Assembly: GCF_040412425.1 (NCBI RefSeq)
Contig: NC_089777.1
Location: forward strand, 32,342,537-32,406,536
From: Macrobrachium rosenbergii
Lineage: Eukaryota; Arthropoda; Malacostraca; Decapoda; Palaemonidae
Length of the DNA stretch: 64,000 nucleotides
Direction of reading: 5' to 3'
The position numbers and the translations under genes are program-made. Of the stretch, positions 11,510 through 23,063 are shown piece after piece; the first letter of the stretch is position 1; each line of letters begins with the position of its first letter. The notes below the pieces were generated by a model. That model searched no databases, was not told the origin of the DNA, and was given only the letters and a program-made list of their open reading frames with translations.

Positions 11510-11656
11510 AATCCTATAAAATGCCTGTATATTTAACATGTAATTTACTAGTGGAAAACAGGTCTTGTTAACTATATCCTCTTTTTTATATTCAGTTCAT
11601 TCACGTAAATAAGCAAACGAAGGGACACAGGCCCAGGATATATATTTCTTATATCA

Positions 11657-11660
<4 letters not shown>

Positions 11661-11729
<69 letters not shown>
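11661..11729. repeat. (CT)n microsatellite
   Basis: Over 30 CT units with one short interruption near 11717. Confidence 0.95.
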
Positions 11730-11993
11730 TTCTAATATAATTGAATTCTTACTACTTCGACCTTGTCTTACATATTGTGGTCCATTCACCAACACTGGTA
11801 TATATGTTTTGTTACAACAATACATTTCAGAACATTTGTTATTATGTCACTGAAGACACAGAAATCTGTTGTGAAGGCTTTCGCTCCATAAAATTCATTG
11901 TGATAGATTTGTCACTCTTTTAATTGCTGTCAACAAAAGGAAAATCTCTATTGTAATGATTTTCTGTATCAATTCAAGAAGTTTTTAGAGATA

Positions 11994-11996
<3 letters not shown>

Positions 11997-12071
<75 letters not shown>
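11997..12071. repeat. (CT)n microsatellite
   Basis: About 37 CT units, uninterrupted after the first few bases. Confidence 0.95.
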
Positions 12072-12074
<3 letters not shown>

Positions 12075-12172
12075 TCTAAAATTTGCTATTAAATCTCATG
12101 TGTTTACAGTTCACAAAGTTCCTCTTCTTCCCTATTTCCAATCTTGTTTCTCTGACCACAAAAGCGGCAATT

Positions 12173-12225
12173 TCTCTCTCTCTTTCTCTCTCTCCCTCTC
12201 TGTCTCTCTCTCCCTCTCTCTCTCG
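12173..12225. repeat. Interrupted (CT)n microsatellite
   Basis: CT units broken by TTT, CCC and G substitutions, so it is older than the two pure CT tracts just upstream. Confidence 0.9.
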
Positions 12226-12927
12226 CTTCCTGTATACCCAAGACCAAAGAAATAACGGCAAGAAGTCATTATGGCATTTTTATGGAACTGAAAAAAACAA
12301 AAAACAAAAAATCTGATTGAGTGAAGACCACAATACTGAGTTTTTCCAGATCTGAGCCAGTATTTCTTTTCAAAAGTATTCATTAATTTCAGACAGAAAT
12401 GTTAGGCGACATTTCAAGCACGTATATCTTTGGTAAGGTCTTTCTATAAATAGAGATCATGTTCAGCATAAAAAAGAGGAAACAAACCAATATACAGGAA
12501 CTATAAAAAATACACTTGCGAATACAAAACAATATATATTATTTGAATCAAGTGCGGTAGAGGCAGTGCACAAACCTATGTAATTATCATAAACATTGTT
12601 CTGTTTGTGCACTGATCTATAAATACTTCTCTGGAAATTCAAAATTCCTTAAGCAAAAAATAACAACAAAAGCAATGACTTTCCAACTAACAAGTAAGAA
12701 AAATAAGTGATAAATAATTTGAAATAGCACAGCAAAAATTGTTCAGATGTCTATGAAAAGTCAAAAAAATTATGTAAAGGGAAACCATTAAAATGATAAT
12801 GGCGCAATAGTATAAAATGCCTCTGGTAAAATAAATAAAAACTAAAAAAAGAAAAAAGCAACGCAAATCCAACGAGCAACCGACGCTCTTCCAGAAGTCT
12901 CTTACGCCGTAGGCAAGGTAATGGATT
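12226..12927. other. AT-rich stretch, nothing recognised
   Basis: No supported feature. Confidence 0.5.
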
Positions 12928-13440
12928 AAAGATAATTAATCCAATCAATTAATTAATGCTTTAATGAGTGCTGTGATGTGTTTAAATGACGGCATTGTGT
13001 AGATTATTCACTTGGTCCGCGTCGAAATCTGCATCGCATTTCATTTAATTATTGCATAATTAATTGAGGTTAACGATAGCCCCTTTTTCTTTTCACTCGG
13101 GCGTTGAAGACCAGCGAGTAATTCTGTCGGGGAGCTTTTTGTTGTTTGATGGAATTTTATCGAAGGAGATGAAGAGTATTTGTTGAATGTTTTGCGACAG
13201 AGCTGAATTGTCATAAATTGTCGCTTTTTATTGATGCGTTGAAATTCATCGATGAAAAATTTTCAAATTTTTCAGTACAGAGCAAATAGTGTCGTATGCA
13301 ACACAGAGGAGGTTTCGTCCAGATTCTGAGATATTTTTGATTCGGAAAGAAATGCAGTTTATTAAGATGTACAGAGAAGAAGAAGACGAAAAGAAGGCAG
13401 GGACTTTTACGGCATCCAAAAGAAGTCGTTAAAAATTGAA
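12928..13440. promoter_or_regulatory. TAAT/POU-motif-rich candidate regulatory element
   Basis: Between 12928 and 13078 there are many TAAT/ATTA homeodomain cores, including a TAATCC (paired/bicoid-class) site at 12937-12942 and TTGCATAATTAAT at 13052-13064. The latter contains the CATnnTAAT-type arrangement described for POU class III factors. The segment then becomes more GC-balanced (CTCGGGCGTTGAAGACC, near 13097) without coding potential. Such motifs also arise by chance in AT-rich DNA; the function is inferred. Confidence 0.25.
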
Positions 13441-13544
13441 CGTTTAGGGGAAAAGTGAGAAGAACCAGAGTGTAAGCGCGGCTGGATGTGTTAATGAGTT
13501 ATTTAGCTATTCCCAGTGGTCAACGACAGTTATGAACCTCCAGT

Positions 13545-13640
13545 TTCCTCCTTCACCCCCACCCTCTCCCCACCCCCCCACACACTCCCTTCCTGAACCC
13601 CAACTTTCTCCTCCATGTCCCCTACCCACATCGTCTATAC
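13545..13640. repeat. C-rich low-complexity tract
   Basis: Repeated CCCC/CCCCC runs separated by A or T (CACCCTCTCCCCACCCCCCC-like, 13555-13580). The minus strand could form G-quadruplexes. Confidence 0.7.
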
Positions 13641-14126
13641 CTCAAACCAACCCCACCATGCCACTAAAGCCTTCAGAAACCAACTCCATTTACCCTTAAT
13701 GTTACCTTAATGTTTTGTAGGGGAGGGGGAATGGGGTTAGAGAGGAAATGGGCAGCCGAAGAAAGAACCGCGAGATTGGACTGGTCATTTCTGCTTGACT
13801 CCTGTCTAGCTCTGAAGCAAATTTTATCCACTGTTAATGCATAATTTCCCCACGACTCTTGTGCTGCTCTGCAGTGATTACGCTGAACACTTCTTACTGT
13901 ATATAAGGACACAATATGTTTTACTCACCATACGCATATCAGAGAATTTTTCTTTTACTGTTTGATATTCACATACTGATGCATGTTTGTCATGCCATAA
14001 AATAAAATACTCAAATTCTGTATTTACATGTGATTCTGAGCATGAATAAAGTGTGTTATTATAAATAATTGTTATTATTACTTTTACACTATAAATAAAG
14101 GCCATTTTCACATGATTGCCAATAAT
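13641..14126. other. AT-rich stretch, nothing recognised
   Basis: No supported feature. Confidence 0.5.
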
Positions 14127-14205
14127 AACAAACTCCTCTTCAGGGATTTGAACCGCTGACAAGTCAAACAACAGGCCAACGCTGTAACTACTCAATCACA
14201 AAAGG
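14127..14205 (-). mobile_element. tRNA-like SINE head (fragment)
   Basis: On the minus strand, TAGTTACAGCG (A-box-like, from 14190 to 14180) is followed 27 bases later by GCGGTTCAAATCCC (B-box-like, from 14154). The order and spacing are those of a tRNA internal promoter. No full cloverleaf, CCA end or target-site duplication was found, so it is a SINE head or tRNA pseudogene. The region just 3' of the B box (GAGTTTGTTATTATTG) resembles that at 29385-29430, hinting at one family. Confidence 0.5.
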
Positions 14206-15177
14206 AAATTTGATATTGATATCATTTTAGGGGGCTTAGCCCATAATTTTTGGGACTAGCATTGCTGTTTCTTTGAAGTTAATTATTATCACCACAGTAC
14301 AAAAATTTGGCCATATATCTTCTGCTGTTGATGTTTGACAATAAGGGTCAATACCAAATAGTAATTTTTTGCTCGAACAGCATTTTCCTTCGCTGAAGTT
14401 TATAAACATCTGATAAATAAATTGAAATATCTCCCCAGAATATATTCTTACTTAAAAAAAAAGCCTCAACTTACATAATATTGAGAGGTAATTTCTTGCA
14501 TTGCTTTGTACTTGTGTTCGTCTTAATTTTTAGCCTTTGTGATAATGATAATAACCAAAGCTTGATATTTGTACTGCAGTGCCTTGTTTACGGCGTCGCT
14601 TAAAGAGGCACAATGTAAATTATATCAAAGTCCTTTATAGCTTCATTTTCACTCCTGTTACGTTGCTTTCCGCCTTTTAATTTTCCTTCTTAGCTGTCCT
14701 CTACATTGTTGTTTATTTTCTTTTAACTTGCTCCAATTTTCAGTCATCATTTCCTAACAAATCCTTCCGGAGGGAATGAAAACCTAGAAATAATGGATTA
14801 GGAGCCTCTAAATATAATAAAAATAATTTATGTTGTGTACCTTTAGTTATATTTTATAGACGCTGTTAAATTTTTTTAGTTTCATGATATAAAAGGAAAG
14901 ACGATAATATAATGTTAATTATGGAAAAAATTAGATCATAAGCTTAGTAATTACTGTTTGTACCACCATACTTTATTTCTATTTCTTATCGTCTGGTTGC
15001 TGTTTTGTCTGTAATACTTTCATGGTTATAATTATCATTGTAAAGGTTATTAATGTCATTGTTACGGTTGTTACATCCAGTGAGCATGATGCCCTCCAAT
15101 TCCGGCAAAGGAGGGAAGAGAAAGAAGTTGACAGAGGGAAAGAAAGACCGTGAAATTTCGGTAGTGGGCGGGAGGAA
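14206..15177. other. AT-rich stretch, nothing recognised
   Basis: No supported feature up to the G-rich tract. Confidence 0.5.
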
Positions 15178-15216
15178 GGTGGTGGGGTGGGGTGGGGTGG
15201 GGTGGGGAGGGGGCCA
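15178..15216 (+). repeat. (GGGGT)n G-quadruplex-prone tract
   Basis: Five tandem GGGGT units followed by GGGGAGGGGG. At least four G4 runs with 1-nt loops meet the strict G-quadruplex pattern. The 131-codon plus frame across it looks like a composition artefact. Confidence 0.9.
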
Positions 15217-15566
15217 GGGGTATGACGTTGACGGAGGCACAGGACCGGAGGTCTCTCAAAACAAACATTGGTCGCCCGGAGTCAGTTTGCGGTTAACCAG
15301 ACCGTTGGGGGTCACTCACATTGGCCCCTCACCAGGTGTTCTTGTTCTCCTGAGGTCCTTGGACCTTCCTTCTGCTGATGGAGATGGCCTCGGCCTTTGT
15401 CGTTTTAGGCTCAATAGATGGGATTTTTTTTTTTTTTTTTCAACCTAGTCTACCGGCTGTCAACCTAGAGCAGATCTGATACAGAGGCTCTGGGAGGAAG
15501 TGGATCAGTCATTTTGGAATAGCTTTCAATTCCTACAAGGAAAATAATAATAATGAAGATTATTAT
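15217..15566. other. GC-richer stretch ending in a poly(T) run
   Basis: Mixed sequence with a 16-base T run at 15424-15440. No recognisable coding or RNA feature. Confidence 0.4.
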
Positions 15567-15845
15567 GTCACATTACCGTGGGATTCCAGAATGGAGGAGA
15601 AATAAAGAGGGAACACAGAAAAGTACCAAGACCCGTGGATAGAAATGAGAAGGATATGGGATATGGCAGTGGAGGTAATACCTATATTCATCGGAGCACT
15701 AGGCACTAGTTAAAACTGGAAGCCTGGCAGCTCAGAACTCATGCAGAAGACCTTGCTACTAGAAACAGCACATACAGCGTGATCAGTGAGGGACTCCTAT
15801 GTAAGCATCATGCAACCAGAAACACCATACTATAAATTGCAAGTC
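15567..15845 (+). pseudogene. Decayed 3' end of a non-LTR retrotransposon (reverse-transcriptase C-terminal tail)
   Basis: Reading from 15567, the frame gives VTLPWDSRM, then EKYQDPWIEMRRIW, then VEVIPIFIGALGT and ELMQKTLLLETA, broken by several in-frame stops. The EKYQ(D)..(I/L)..IW and V.VIP..IGALGT...L(I/M)QK..LL.TA signature is one I know from the C-terminal tail, after the catalytic domain, of a class of animal LINE reverse transcriptases. Catalytic motifs (the YXDD box) lie upstream in intact elements and are absent here. With stops, no start and no catalytic core, this is a dead 5'-truncated insertion. The matching 3' non-coding part probably runs to about 15845. The exact clade is not assigned. 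Confidence 0.72.
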
Positions 15846-15849
15846 TGGA

Positions 15850-16185
15850 TAGACCGTGAAACAAAAAAATAACAAATATTATAATACATTTGATTAAATT
15901 TTAGCTCGTGACCATACGAAAATATGGGAAGCCGATGCAATAAATACGACATAACTATATACTAAATTCAAGTCCACAAATATCTTTTAATAACAAATTC
16001 ACCATACCTTGAGAACAAACTTATACCCAAAGGGAACTATAAATGGTAAGTGCTTCTGAATCACGGCCGGCGCAGAAGCGCTCATCAATTGTAATTTCCT
16101 TTGGGTTATAGTTATTCCTAATACATAGTGAATTGGATACTAAACGGTATTTATGTCTAATATTTGGGAATATAAAAAATTTCAC

Positions 16186-16188
<3 letters not shown>
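15850..16188. other. AT-rich stretch, nothing recognised
   Basis: No supported feature. Confidence 0.5.
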
Positions 16189-16259
<71 letters not shown>

Positions 16260-16402
16260 CATATATTTATACATACATATATGTATACATATATACATAT
16301 AGAGTATACATATATACATATAGAGTATACATATATACATTACAGTATATATATATAATATATATGTATATAATGTATATATAATATATATACAGTATAT
16401 GT
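16189..16402. repeat. (TA)n microsatellite with a 21-bp minisatellite
   Basis: About 33 TA units are followed by CATA units. A 21-bp unit, GTATACATATATACATATAGA, then repeats about 2.7 times (16283-16341), and TA/TG sequence continues to 16402. Confidence 0.92.
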
Positions 16403-16977
16403 GTGTGTGTGCATGTGATACCCAAAGAACAATATAAGCATTAATACTACGACTAATGCAAAGAATAATAATAATAACAAATATGGTTTCTTTCAGGCAC
16501 GTATAACCAATCCCATTTCAAATAACCCCTCTCTCTTATCACGAGTTAATCAACCCCGTTTCGAAACTCACAGGTGACCCTTCAGTGTGGTAACAGAAGC
16601 GAGCGTGAAATCGTCTTTATTAGTTTTCCTTTCTTTCTGGTCTGTTGTTTATCTGGACACCAAAAGAAACAACGATTACTTTTTTGTTGTTCTTTAACAC
16701 CGTAATTAGAACGGATTGAATTCATTGCTACCGTTCATTATCCTGATGTTGTTTTAATGATATAGGCATTATTTCATTTATTACTCTTCTAATCTGTCCA
16801 ATGAATTTTGTACTGCCTGAATTGCATCTGCATTCTATATTTTTTCATGAACATGTCAAAGTAGCCTACATTATTACCAATTTACCGTAAGATGTGCTTC
16901 ATATATTTTAAAAATCTATACCTCTATGTATCTGTCTATCTAGATGTATATCTATCTCTCTATATAAAAGGCCACTG
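16403..16977. other. AT-rich stretch, nothing recognised
   Basis: No supported feature. Confidence 0.5.
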
Positions 16978-17634
<657 letters not shown>

Positions 17635-17635
<1 letters not shown>

Positions 17636-19479
17636 CGCAGTGGCTCTTCACTTATCACAGAATACCGTCCACACAAGGACAACTATTCCTTGTTCCTATA
17701 ACTCAAACACATACCCAGCTATACGCCAATACGTAACAAAGGATCAGCATTATGGGAGACAGCACCAAATTTGAGAATTTACGACTTGGAAGGGAAATGT
17801 TTCTCCTAACTTTAGGGTTCTCGCGTTGTGGTCCTTTGTGGTTGCAAACACAAATTGACCATTAGCCATGTGCCCTGGCTGGAGATAAGTGAACGTTTCT
17901 AACTGACGACAGAAGGATGGGACGCACTTCTAAAAAAAACTCCGAGGATGTGTGTGTAGTGTATTGTTAATATTATTGTCATCTGTCTGTTGTCTCTATG
18001 TGTCTGAATATTTAAAAAAAACTGTTTAAGTTTTTGTGAACGTATCATCCTTCTTATTCGTCACTCATAGCATATAAAATGACAGTAATATGCTTCATTG
18101 ATCAATGGCTGACTACATAATATGGCATTAAATTATACAACACTGGAAATTTTGGTTATAGCTATTGTGCAGAGTAAAAATTATATACATCTCATACTTA
18201 ACTTTTGGTGAAACCTATTTTTCCTAAAAGTATAGAAATATTTTTTTTCTGTTTAACGAAAGTTGTCATATTAACCGTTTTTTTTTTTTTTTGGCTTTTA
18301 AAACGTACTACGAAACACTATAGCTATTCTGTTTCCAAGAATCGTTTAAATCTCAAAGCTAAGGTCAATATGGTAACTGTAATTGAGCATAAAACAAGAT
18401 TTATGTTCCTTGATGAATAAATATCATTGACCAATACATCACTGGAGGTGCAGCTTATCGTAGTTTTTTTAAAATTACTAGAAGAAATTTTATGTACAGT
18501 CATTTATTTTTGCGGGTATCATTTCTATGGAAAACTACATAAACGTGTGTTCGTCATTTTGTCATTTTGCCTTTTAGACCACAGTGAGAGTACATAATTA
18601 TTCAGCTCAAAAATGACCCGTATATCAGTCTTCTAACACGAAAACTTACTTGACACAGACTGATCACAGAGCTATATCACTACGCGCAAACAGTGTCAGT
18701 GCAATTTATACATGGGCTATCTCGTATAATAGAGATTACTGTATTTTTACCACCATCATCGATAGCTAACGTTCTTTGAATTACCTCCTTTCTAACTATT
18801 CGTCTGTGTTCATATATGTCGTGAGTTAAAATAAATATTATCTTTACTGCTATAAAAAACTGACATTTAACTAAAATACACCTAAAAGATCAATAAAAAG
18901 CAAAGCAGTTTCTCACATTACTAAATACCAGCATGCCCTGAAATAACATTTGGGATTAATAATGACAATAGGCCCAACCTTTTACATCCCAAATTATATT
19001 TCTCTTTTCTGTCGAGCCATTAGGTTATCCGTCCCGTCGGCCTCTCTGTGATGTAATTTATTAAATACATCTTTATCCCATGATCATTTTCATTGTTAAA
19101 TTCTCGAAATAAGTGATTACTTCCATAGTTTATTGAATCGGTCAACCAAACAGCCACATATTAATATTTTGACCTAATTTTGATTATTTAATTATTCCTG
19201 ATTATTTAGATTTTTCGGTTTTTCTTTGGCTCGGGTTATACTCTATTCATGCGGATTTCCCATATCGGCAACATCACAACTTTTGTACACTGGCATTTAT
19301 ACATAAGCATACCTTCATACGACAACCTGGTTCGAATATTTAAACAATAAACGTCTATCCAGGATGGAAATAACAAGCTCTTATTCAACAACATAATGGA
19401 ATGGCATCAACACCTAAAACAATAATATCCTCTAAACAATGTAAATCTGCCGATAAGCGAAATATAAAAATAGACTGTA
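17635..19479. other. Long AT-rich stretch, nothing recognised
   Basis: No gene, RNA or repeat supported over about 1.8 kb. The 71-codon plus frame at 18205-18420 has no recognisable features. Confidence 0.5.
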
Positions 19480-19760
19480 ATAACAATTACTTACGAAAAT
19501 AATGGATGCTGATCCAAAAGTTGTAATTCAATTCAAAGACCCAGTAAATCTACTGGGAATGCTCAGCTTACCCAACGAGTAAATATTTAGTACCATACAA
19601 GGAGCAGAAATCAAACGAAAACGCTGCAACCCTTAGGTATTATAGAAAATGGTAGTTTATCCGCTCTCAGCAAGGATCATAAAGCCTAGAATATTTACAA
19701 AACAGAATAATTCTGGATTCGAACTTCATTTGGGATTACATAACTCTCTTTATAAATACA
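19480..19760 (+). repeat. Diverged interspersed repeat, copy A
   Basis: It shares a block order with 30755-30990: CAATTACTTA, then CCAGT(A/G)AATCT(A/G)CTGG (19541 here), then TAGTTT..CC..(T/C)..CAAGGATC..AAAGC (19653-19685) and TTACAAAA(A)CAG. Identity is moderate (I estimate around 70% in the blocks). Both copies are followed by TA/CA microsatellites. Identity of the element is unknown. Confidence 0.55.
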
Positions 19761-19765
19761 CACGT

Positions 19766-19839
19766 GTATATATACATATATATATATATATGCATATATG
19801 TATGTGTATACTGTGTGTATGTATATATACATATATACA
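19766..19839. repeat. Mixed (TA)/(TG)/(CATA) microsatellite
   Basis: Short TA, TG and CATA runs, including the palindromic ACACGTGT and ATATGCATAT. It forms the left flank of the 50-bp palindrome. Confidence 0.85.
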
Positions 19840-19852
19840 AAGTTACAGCCAC

Positions 19853-19902
19853 GAAGGAAAAGTGAAACAATGAGATGCATCTCATTGTTTCACTTTTCCT
19901 TC
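19853..19902. repeat. 50-bp perfect palindrome with no loop
   Basis: The left half, from GAAGGAAAAGTGAAACAATG to the centre GATG|CATC at 19877/19878, is matched base for base by the right half ending in CACTTTTCCTTC. Outside it, CAAAGTTA...CAG on the left and CTG..TAACTTTG on the right extend the inverted symmetry imperfectly. It is flanked by TA-rich microsatellites on both sides. Confidence 0.95.
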
Positions 19903-19962
19903 AAATAACTGCTAACTTTGTTCATATATTCATCACGTTTTCACCTTTTTGTGATTTAAAAT

Positions 19963-19965
<3 letters not shown>

Positions 19966-20036
<71 letters not shown>

Positions 20037-20046
20037 ATATACATAC

Positions 20047-20132
<86 letters not shown>
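19966..20132. repeat. (TA)n microsatellite with CATA interruption
   Basis: About 30 TA units, a CATACATATACA interruption at 20041-20052, then about 40 more TA units. Confidence 0.95.
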
Positions 20133-20135
<3 letters not shown>

Positions 20136-20149
20136 TATATATTAGTACC

Positions 20150-20400
20150 CATAGGTCACTGGTTAACAAGATCCTTGAGCATTCCCAGGCGCGATGGCGG
20201 GAGGAACAGGAGGAGGAGGGCGACGTCTTTGGGTTTGTTTCCTGAAAAATTCACTGTATCCCCTTTTGACCGAATCCATAAAATTATCTACCCGTTGTTA
20301 GTCAACTGAGGTGGGATGCAGCTAGGACAGGGATCAGACTCGTCAGATTTTTTAACAACCGAGGCTTAATCCAGCGAGACTGTTTGCGAAAAAAAATCAT
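20150..20400 (-). mobile_element. Possible SINE remnant (weak)
   Basis: On the minus strand, GAGTCTGATCCCTGTC (near 20338-20323) resembles a B box, and upstream lies GCTGGATTAAGCCTCGG. The body downstream contains GTTGACTAACAACGGGTAG and GGATTCGGTCAAAAGGGG, a layout that looks element-like. There is no second copy and no target-site duplication in view. Confidence 0.25.
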
Positions 20401-20624
20401 ATAATTTCAGTTAATCTTATTTAGGCAGGATTGCCGTTGAAATCTCCATTGCACAGGTTAGTCTTACCCTTATGCTACTGGATGTATAAATAAACAACTC
20501 ACACCAATTAACATTTTATATCATAGAGTAAGGCACCTGCTAGGTTTGGAGTAGCTAAGGGCAAATTTTGAAGTTTCCATTAGAGAGCATGGAAAAATGG
20601 TTTCTTTTCATTTAAGAAATATTT
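20401..20624. other. Unclassified sequence
   Basis: Nothing recognised. Confidence 0.4.
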
Positions 20625-20659
20625 TGTGCAATCTACAGACAATCGCGCAGAGATTTCTG

Positions 20660-20850
20660 TCGTACTATGCCCCTTTATCTCAGATGGTAGGGTCGTGGTA
20701 ACTCAGTTCGTTTCGCCTAGATTTCACAATGTGGTGGTTATAAGTTCAAGCCCTGCTCATGCCGTGCTAGATTTCACTGGCATACGCAACCTTGCCATCC
20801 CTGTGACCCAAGTTTGGGGAGGTGTTTTATTGAGCCCATAGTATTATCTG
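20660..20850 (+). mobile_element. tRNA-like SINE candidate, single copy
   Basis: TATCTCAGATGGTAG (A-box-like, 20676-20690) precedes AAGTTCAAGCCCTG (B-box-like, about 20741-20754), with a longer gap than in a tRNA. A GC-richer body follows to about 20840. The 71-codon plus frame here is probably incidental. No flanking duplication found. Confidence 0.4.
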
Positions 20851-21155
20851 CTGATATACGAACAGTCTGTCTACAAGAAGTAAATATCATACGTGTGCTT
20901 ACACCCGAACTCGATCAACAATGGCACACAGGAAATCCACCGCTATTCCGGAGAGTCATCACCTGGAATTTGTAAATGTGTTTTAGTGTCTAAATCACAT
21001 TGTCACATAGATGAAAGGCGACGACTTCCACAAGAGACATGAGGCTTACACAACAGAGCAATTCCCACTGTTTAGATCTCTTGTTTTTTGCGTTCAAGGC
21101 TGATTTCATTGGCATTGCAACATGAGAAGGACAACTGTCATCTACAACAAAATTC
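20851..21155. other. Unclassified sequence
   Basis: Nothing recognised ahead of the SINE. Confidence 0.4.
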
Positions 21156-21465
21156 TATCCAGTGTAACAGTTCTTCATTGGAAGGGTGAGTAGAGCTTTC
21201 GGCGGGCACGCTGTTGGCCCAGCGTTCGACTCTCCGAGCGGCCAATGAAGAATTAGAAGAATTTATTTCTGGTGATAGAAATTAATTTCTCGTCATAATG
21301 TGGTTCGGATTCCACAATAAGCTGTAGGTCCCGTTGCTTGGTAACCAGTTGGTTCTTAGCCACGTAAAAATAAATCTAAGCCTTCGGGCCAGCCCTAGGA
21401 GAGCTGTTAATCAGCTCAGTGGTCTGGTTAAACTAAGATATACTTAACTTTATCCAGTGTAACAG
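21156..21465 (+). mobile_element. tRNA-derived SINE, copy 2, with 15-bp target-site duplication
   Basis: The body at 21171-21450 is flanked by perfect 15-bp direct repeats, TATCCAGTGTAACAG, at 21156-21170 and 21451-21465. It aligns end to end with the copy at 9169-9449 (about 93% by eye), including the GTAGAGCTTTCGG and GCGTTCGACTC promoter-like boxes and the same 3' end. The different target sites show two independent insertions. Confidence 0.93.
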
Positions 21466-21649
21466 ACAGCCTTCGCTAACAAGGTTGTTTCCTCGAGAAT
21501 TGTGAAGAATTTGCAATACCAAATGCCTCATGGCTGATTATTGTGGAATTGTGAAAATTATTTTTTATTCATACTTTCAATAAAGAGACAGTTGTATACT
21601 GTCATTGCAAAAAAATTATAATTGCTACATTTTCGAGTGCTTTTTATTG

Positions 21650-21849
21650 GACCTGTAAAGGGTCCTGCTGAACGCGACGTTTGAAATTAATTTAAACAGT
21701 TGTTACAAAGGCTTTTGACAAATGTGGTACCCGAAAATCTTTCATGTGGACTTAGCAAAGGATTCTGACGAACATGACATTCAAATATGCTTTGCATTTA
21801 CATTGCAGAGGCTTTTGACAAAAGGGGCATTGGAACTATAGCACAAATG
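21650..21849 (+). repeat. Two diverged copies of a ~100-bp tandem unit
   Basis: AGGCTTTTGACAAA recurs exactly 100 bp apart (21709 and 21809). The blocks GG(T/A)..CTG..GAAC..GAC.TT.(G/C)AAAT (21661 and 21760) and GGAC(C/T)T (21648 and 21748) keep the same spacing. Copies are only moderately similar, so the duplication is old. Confidence 0.75.
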
Positions 21850-22617
21850 CTAAGGGTCATTGGGATAATTAGGAAAGCTGACCGCTAGGTGCTATTAACT
21901 TGCCACCAGACATCAACAGAGGGTAATTATGGCAGCAATTAAATTCAGAACTTCTACAAATATCGGTTTCTTGCCTCAGGCCACATTACTAACAGGCTTC
22001 CTTCTTGTGCCTTCTTTGGAGAGTGATAAAGATTAATGGCAGAGTTGCCATCTTCAAAAACGACATTCCCAAATCTCATAAAATTGACCAAACATTGTAT
22101 TAACTAACATTTATAATCAATGAGTCCAATTTTATTTGACATGAGCAGATGATGAATTAACTATAGAACTTACGAAACAGAGAACCGAGTCATTTATCTG
22201 CAGGCTTATTTTATGTAAGCAAAGATATCTCTAGCACCTTTTTCCGTATCAGATTATAACCTGGTCTTGTCACTTCAACTTTTAAAGTAAGAAGTATTTA
22301 CTCCTCAATTCATTTTTAACAGTTTCAAGCCAGAGCAAACACATTGTTCAGATGCTCAATTTGAATCACTTTCCCAGAGACTCACGCGTCGAGGAAGCAG
22401 GTCGCGAATGAAAGAGCTTTTTCCTTAACGCATCTCTTACATTTTGTTCACGGTCATTCTCTCTTATTGTATGTTTATTCATTTATTAGTTTATTATCTG
22501 TTTTATTCACAGAGTTCTTTTGTCCTTTGTAATCATCTTCTAGTTTTTCAATATTCCGACTTTTCAAAGCTTGCTATAGCCTAGTTAACGACCTTTTCGC
22601 TTTTATTGCTAGAAAGT

Positions 22618-22618
<1 letters not shown>
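21850..22618. other. AT-rich stretch, nothing recognised
   Basis: No supported feature. Confidence 0.5.

Positions 22619-22679
<61 letters not shown>
22619..22679. repeat. (AAT)n microsatellite
   Basis: About 20 AAT units abutting the left arm of the hairpin. Confidence 0.95.
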
Positions 22680-22682
<3 letters not shown>

Positions 22683-22803
22683 GGATGGCTGTATTATGCG
22701 AATTTATCTTATATAGTGTCTTTTCTATCCTCCTTATGATTCGCTTTTCAGGCGGATAGAAAAGACACTATATAAGATAAATTCATATTACAGCCATCCT
22801 TTT
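22679..22803. repeat. Hairpin with ~50-bp arms inside AAT repeats
   Basis: The left arm (22679-22730) contains AAAGGATGGCTGTA and TTATATAGTGTCTTTTCTAT. The right arm (22754-22803) is its reverse complement apart from a 2-base indel and one or two substitutions in the GTATTATGCG region. The loop is about 23 bp (22731-22753). It is bordered on the left by (AAT)20 and, 35 bp to the right, by (AAT)24. It could be a miniature inverted-repeat element or an inverted duplication. Confidence 0.9.
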
Positions 22804-22838
22804 AATAAGACCTGTTTAAAAGAGGGTCTACTCCTTCA

Positions 22839-22910
<72 letters not shown>
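22839..22910. repeat. (AAT)n microsatellite
   Basis: About 24 pure AAT units. Confidence 0.95.
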
Positions 22911-22952
22911 CTTGTACTACTGCTTCTGCAGAATCCATCATTCCTATTTCTG

Positions 22953-22954
<2 letters not shown>

Positions 22955-22985
<31 letters not shown>

Positions 22986-23012
22986 TATTATTATTATATT
23001 ATTATTATTATT

Positions 23013-23062
<50 letters not shown>
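22955..23062. repeat. Back-to-back (ATT)n and (AAT)n tracts
   Basis: About 20 ATT units (22955-23014, with two TATATT interruptions) switch directly into about 16 AAT units at TTATTAATAA (23011-23020), making a perfect simple-repeat palindrome. Confidence 0.95.

Positions 23063-23063
<1 letters not shown>

Noticed and set aside
15053..15448. 131-codon plus-strand frame
   Set aside because: Spans the (GGGGT)n tract and ends in poly(T)-encoded phenylalanines; composition artefact.
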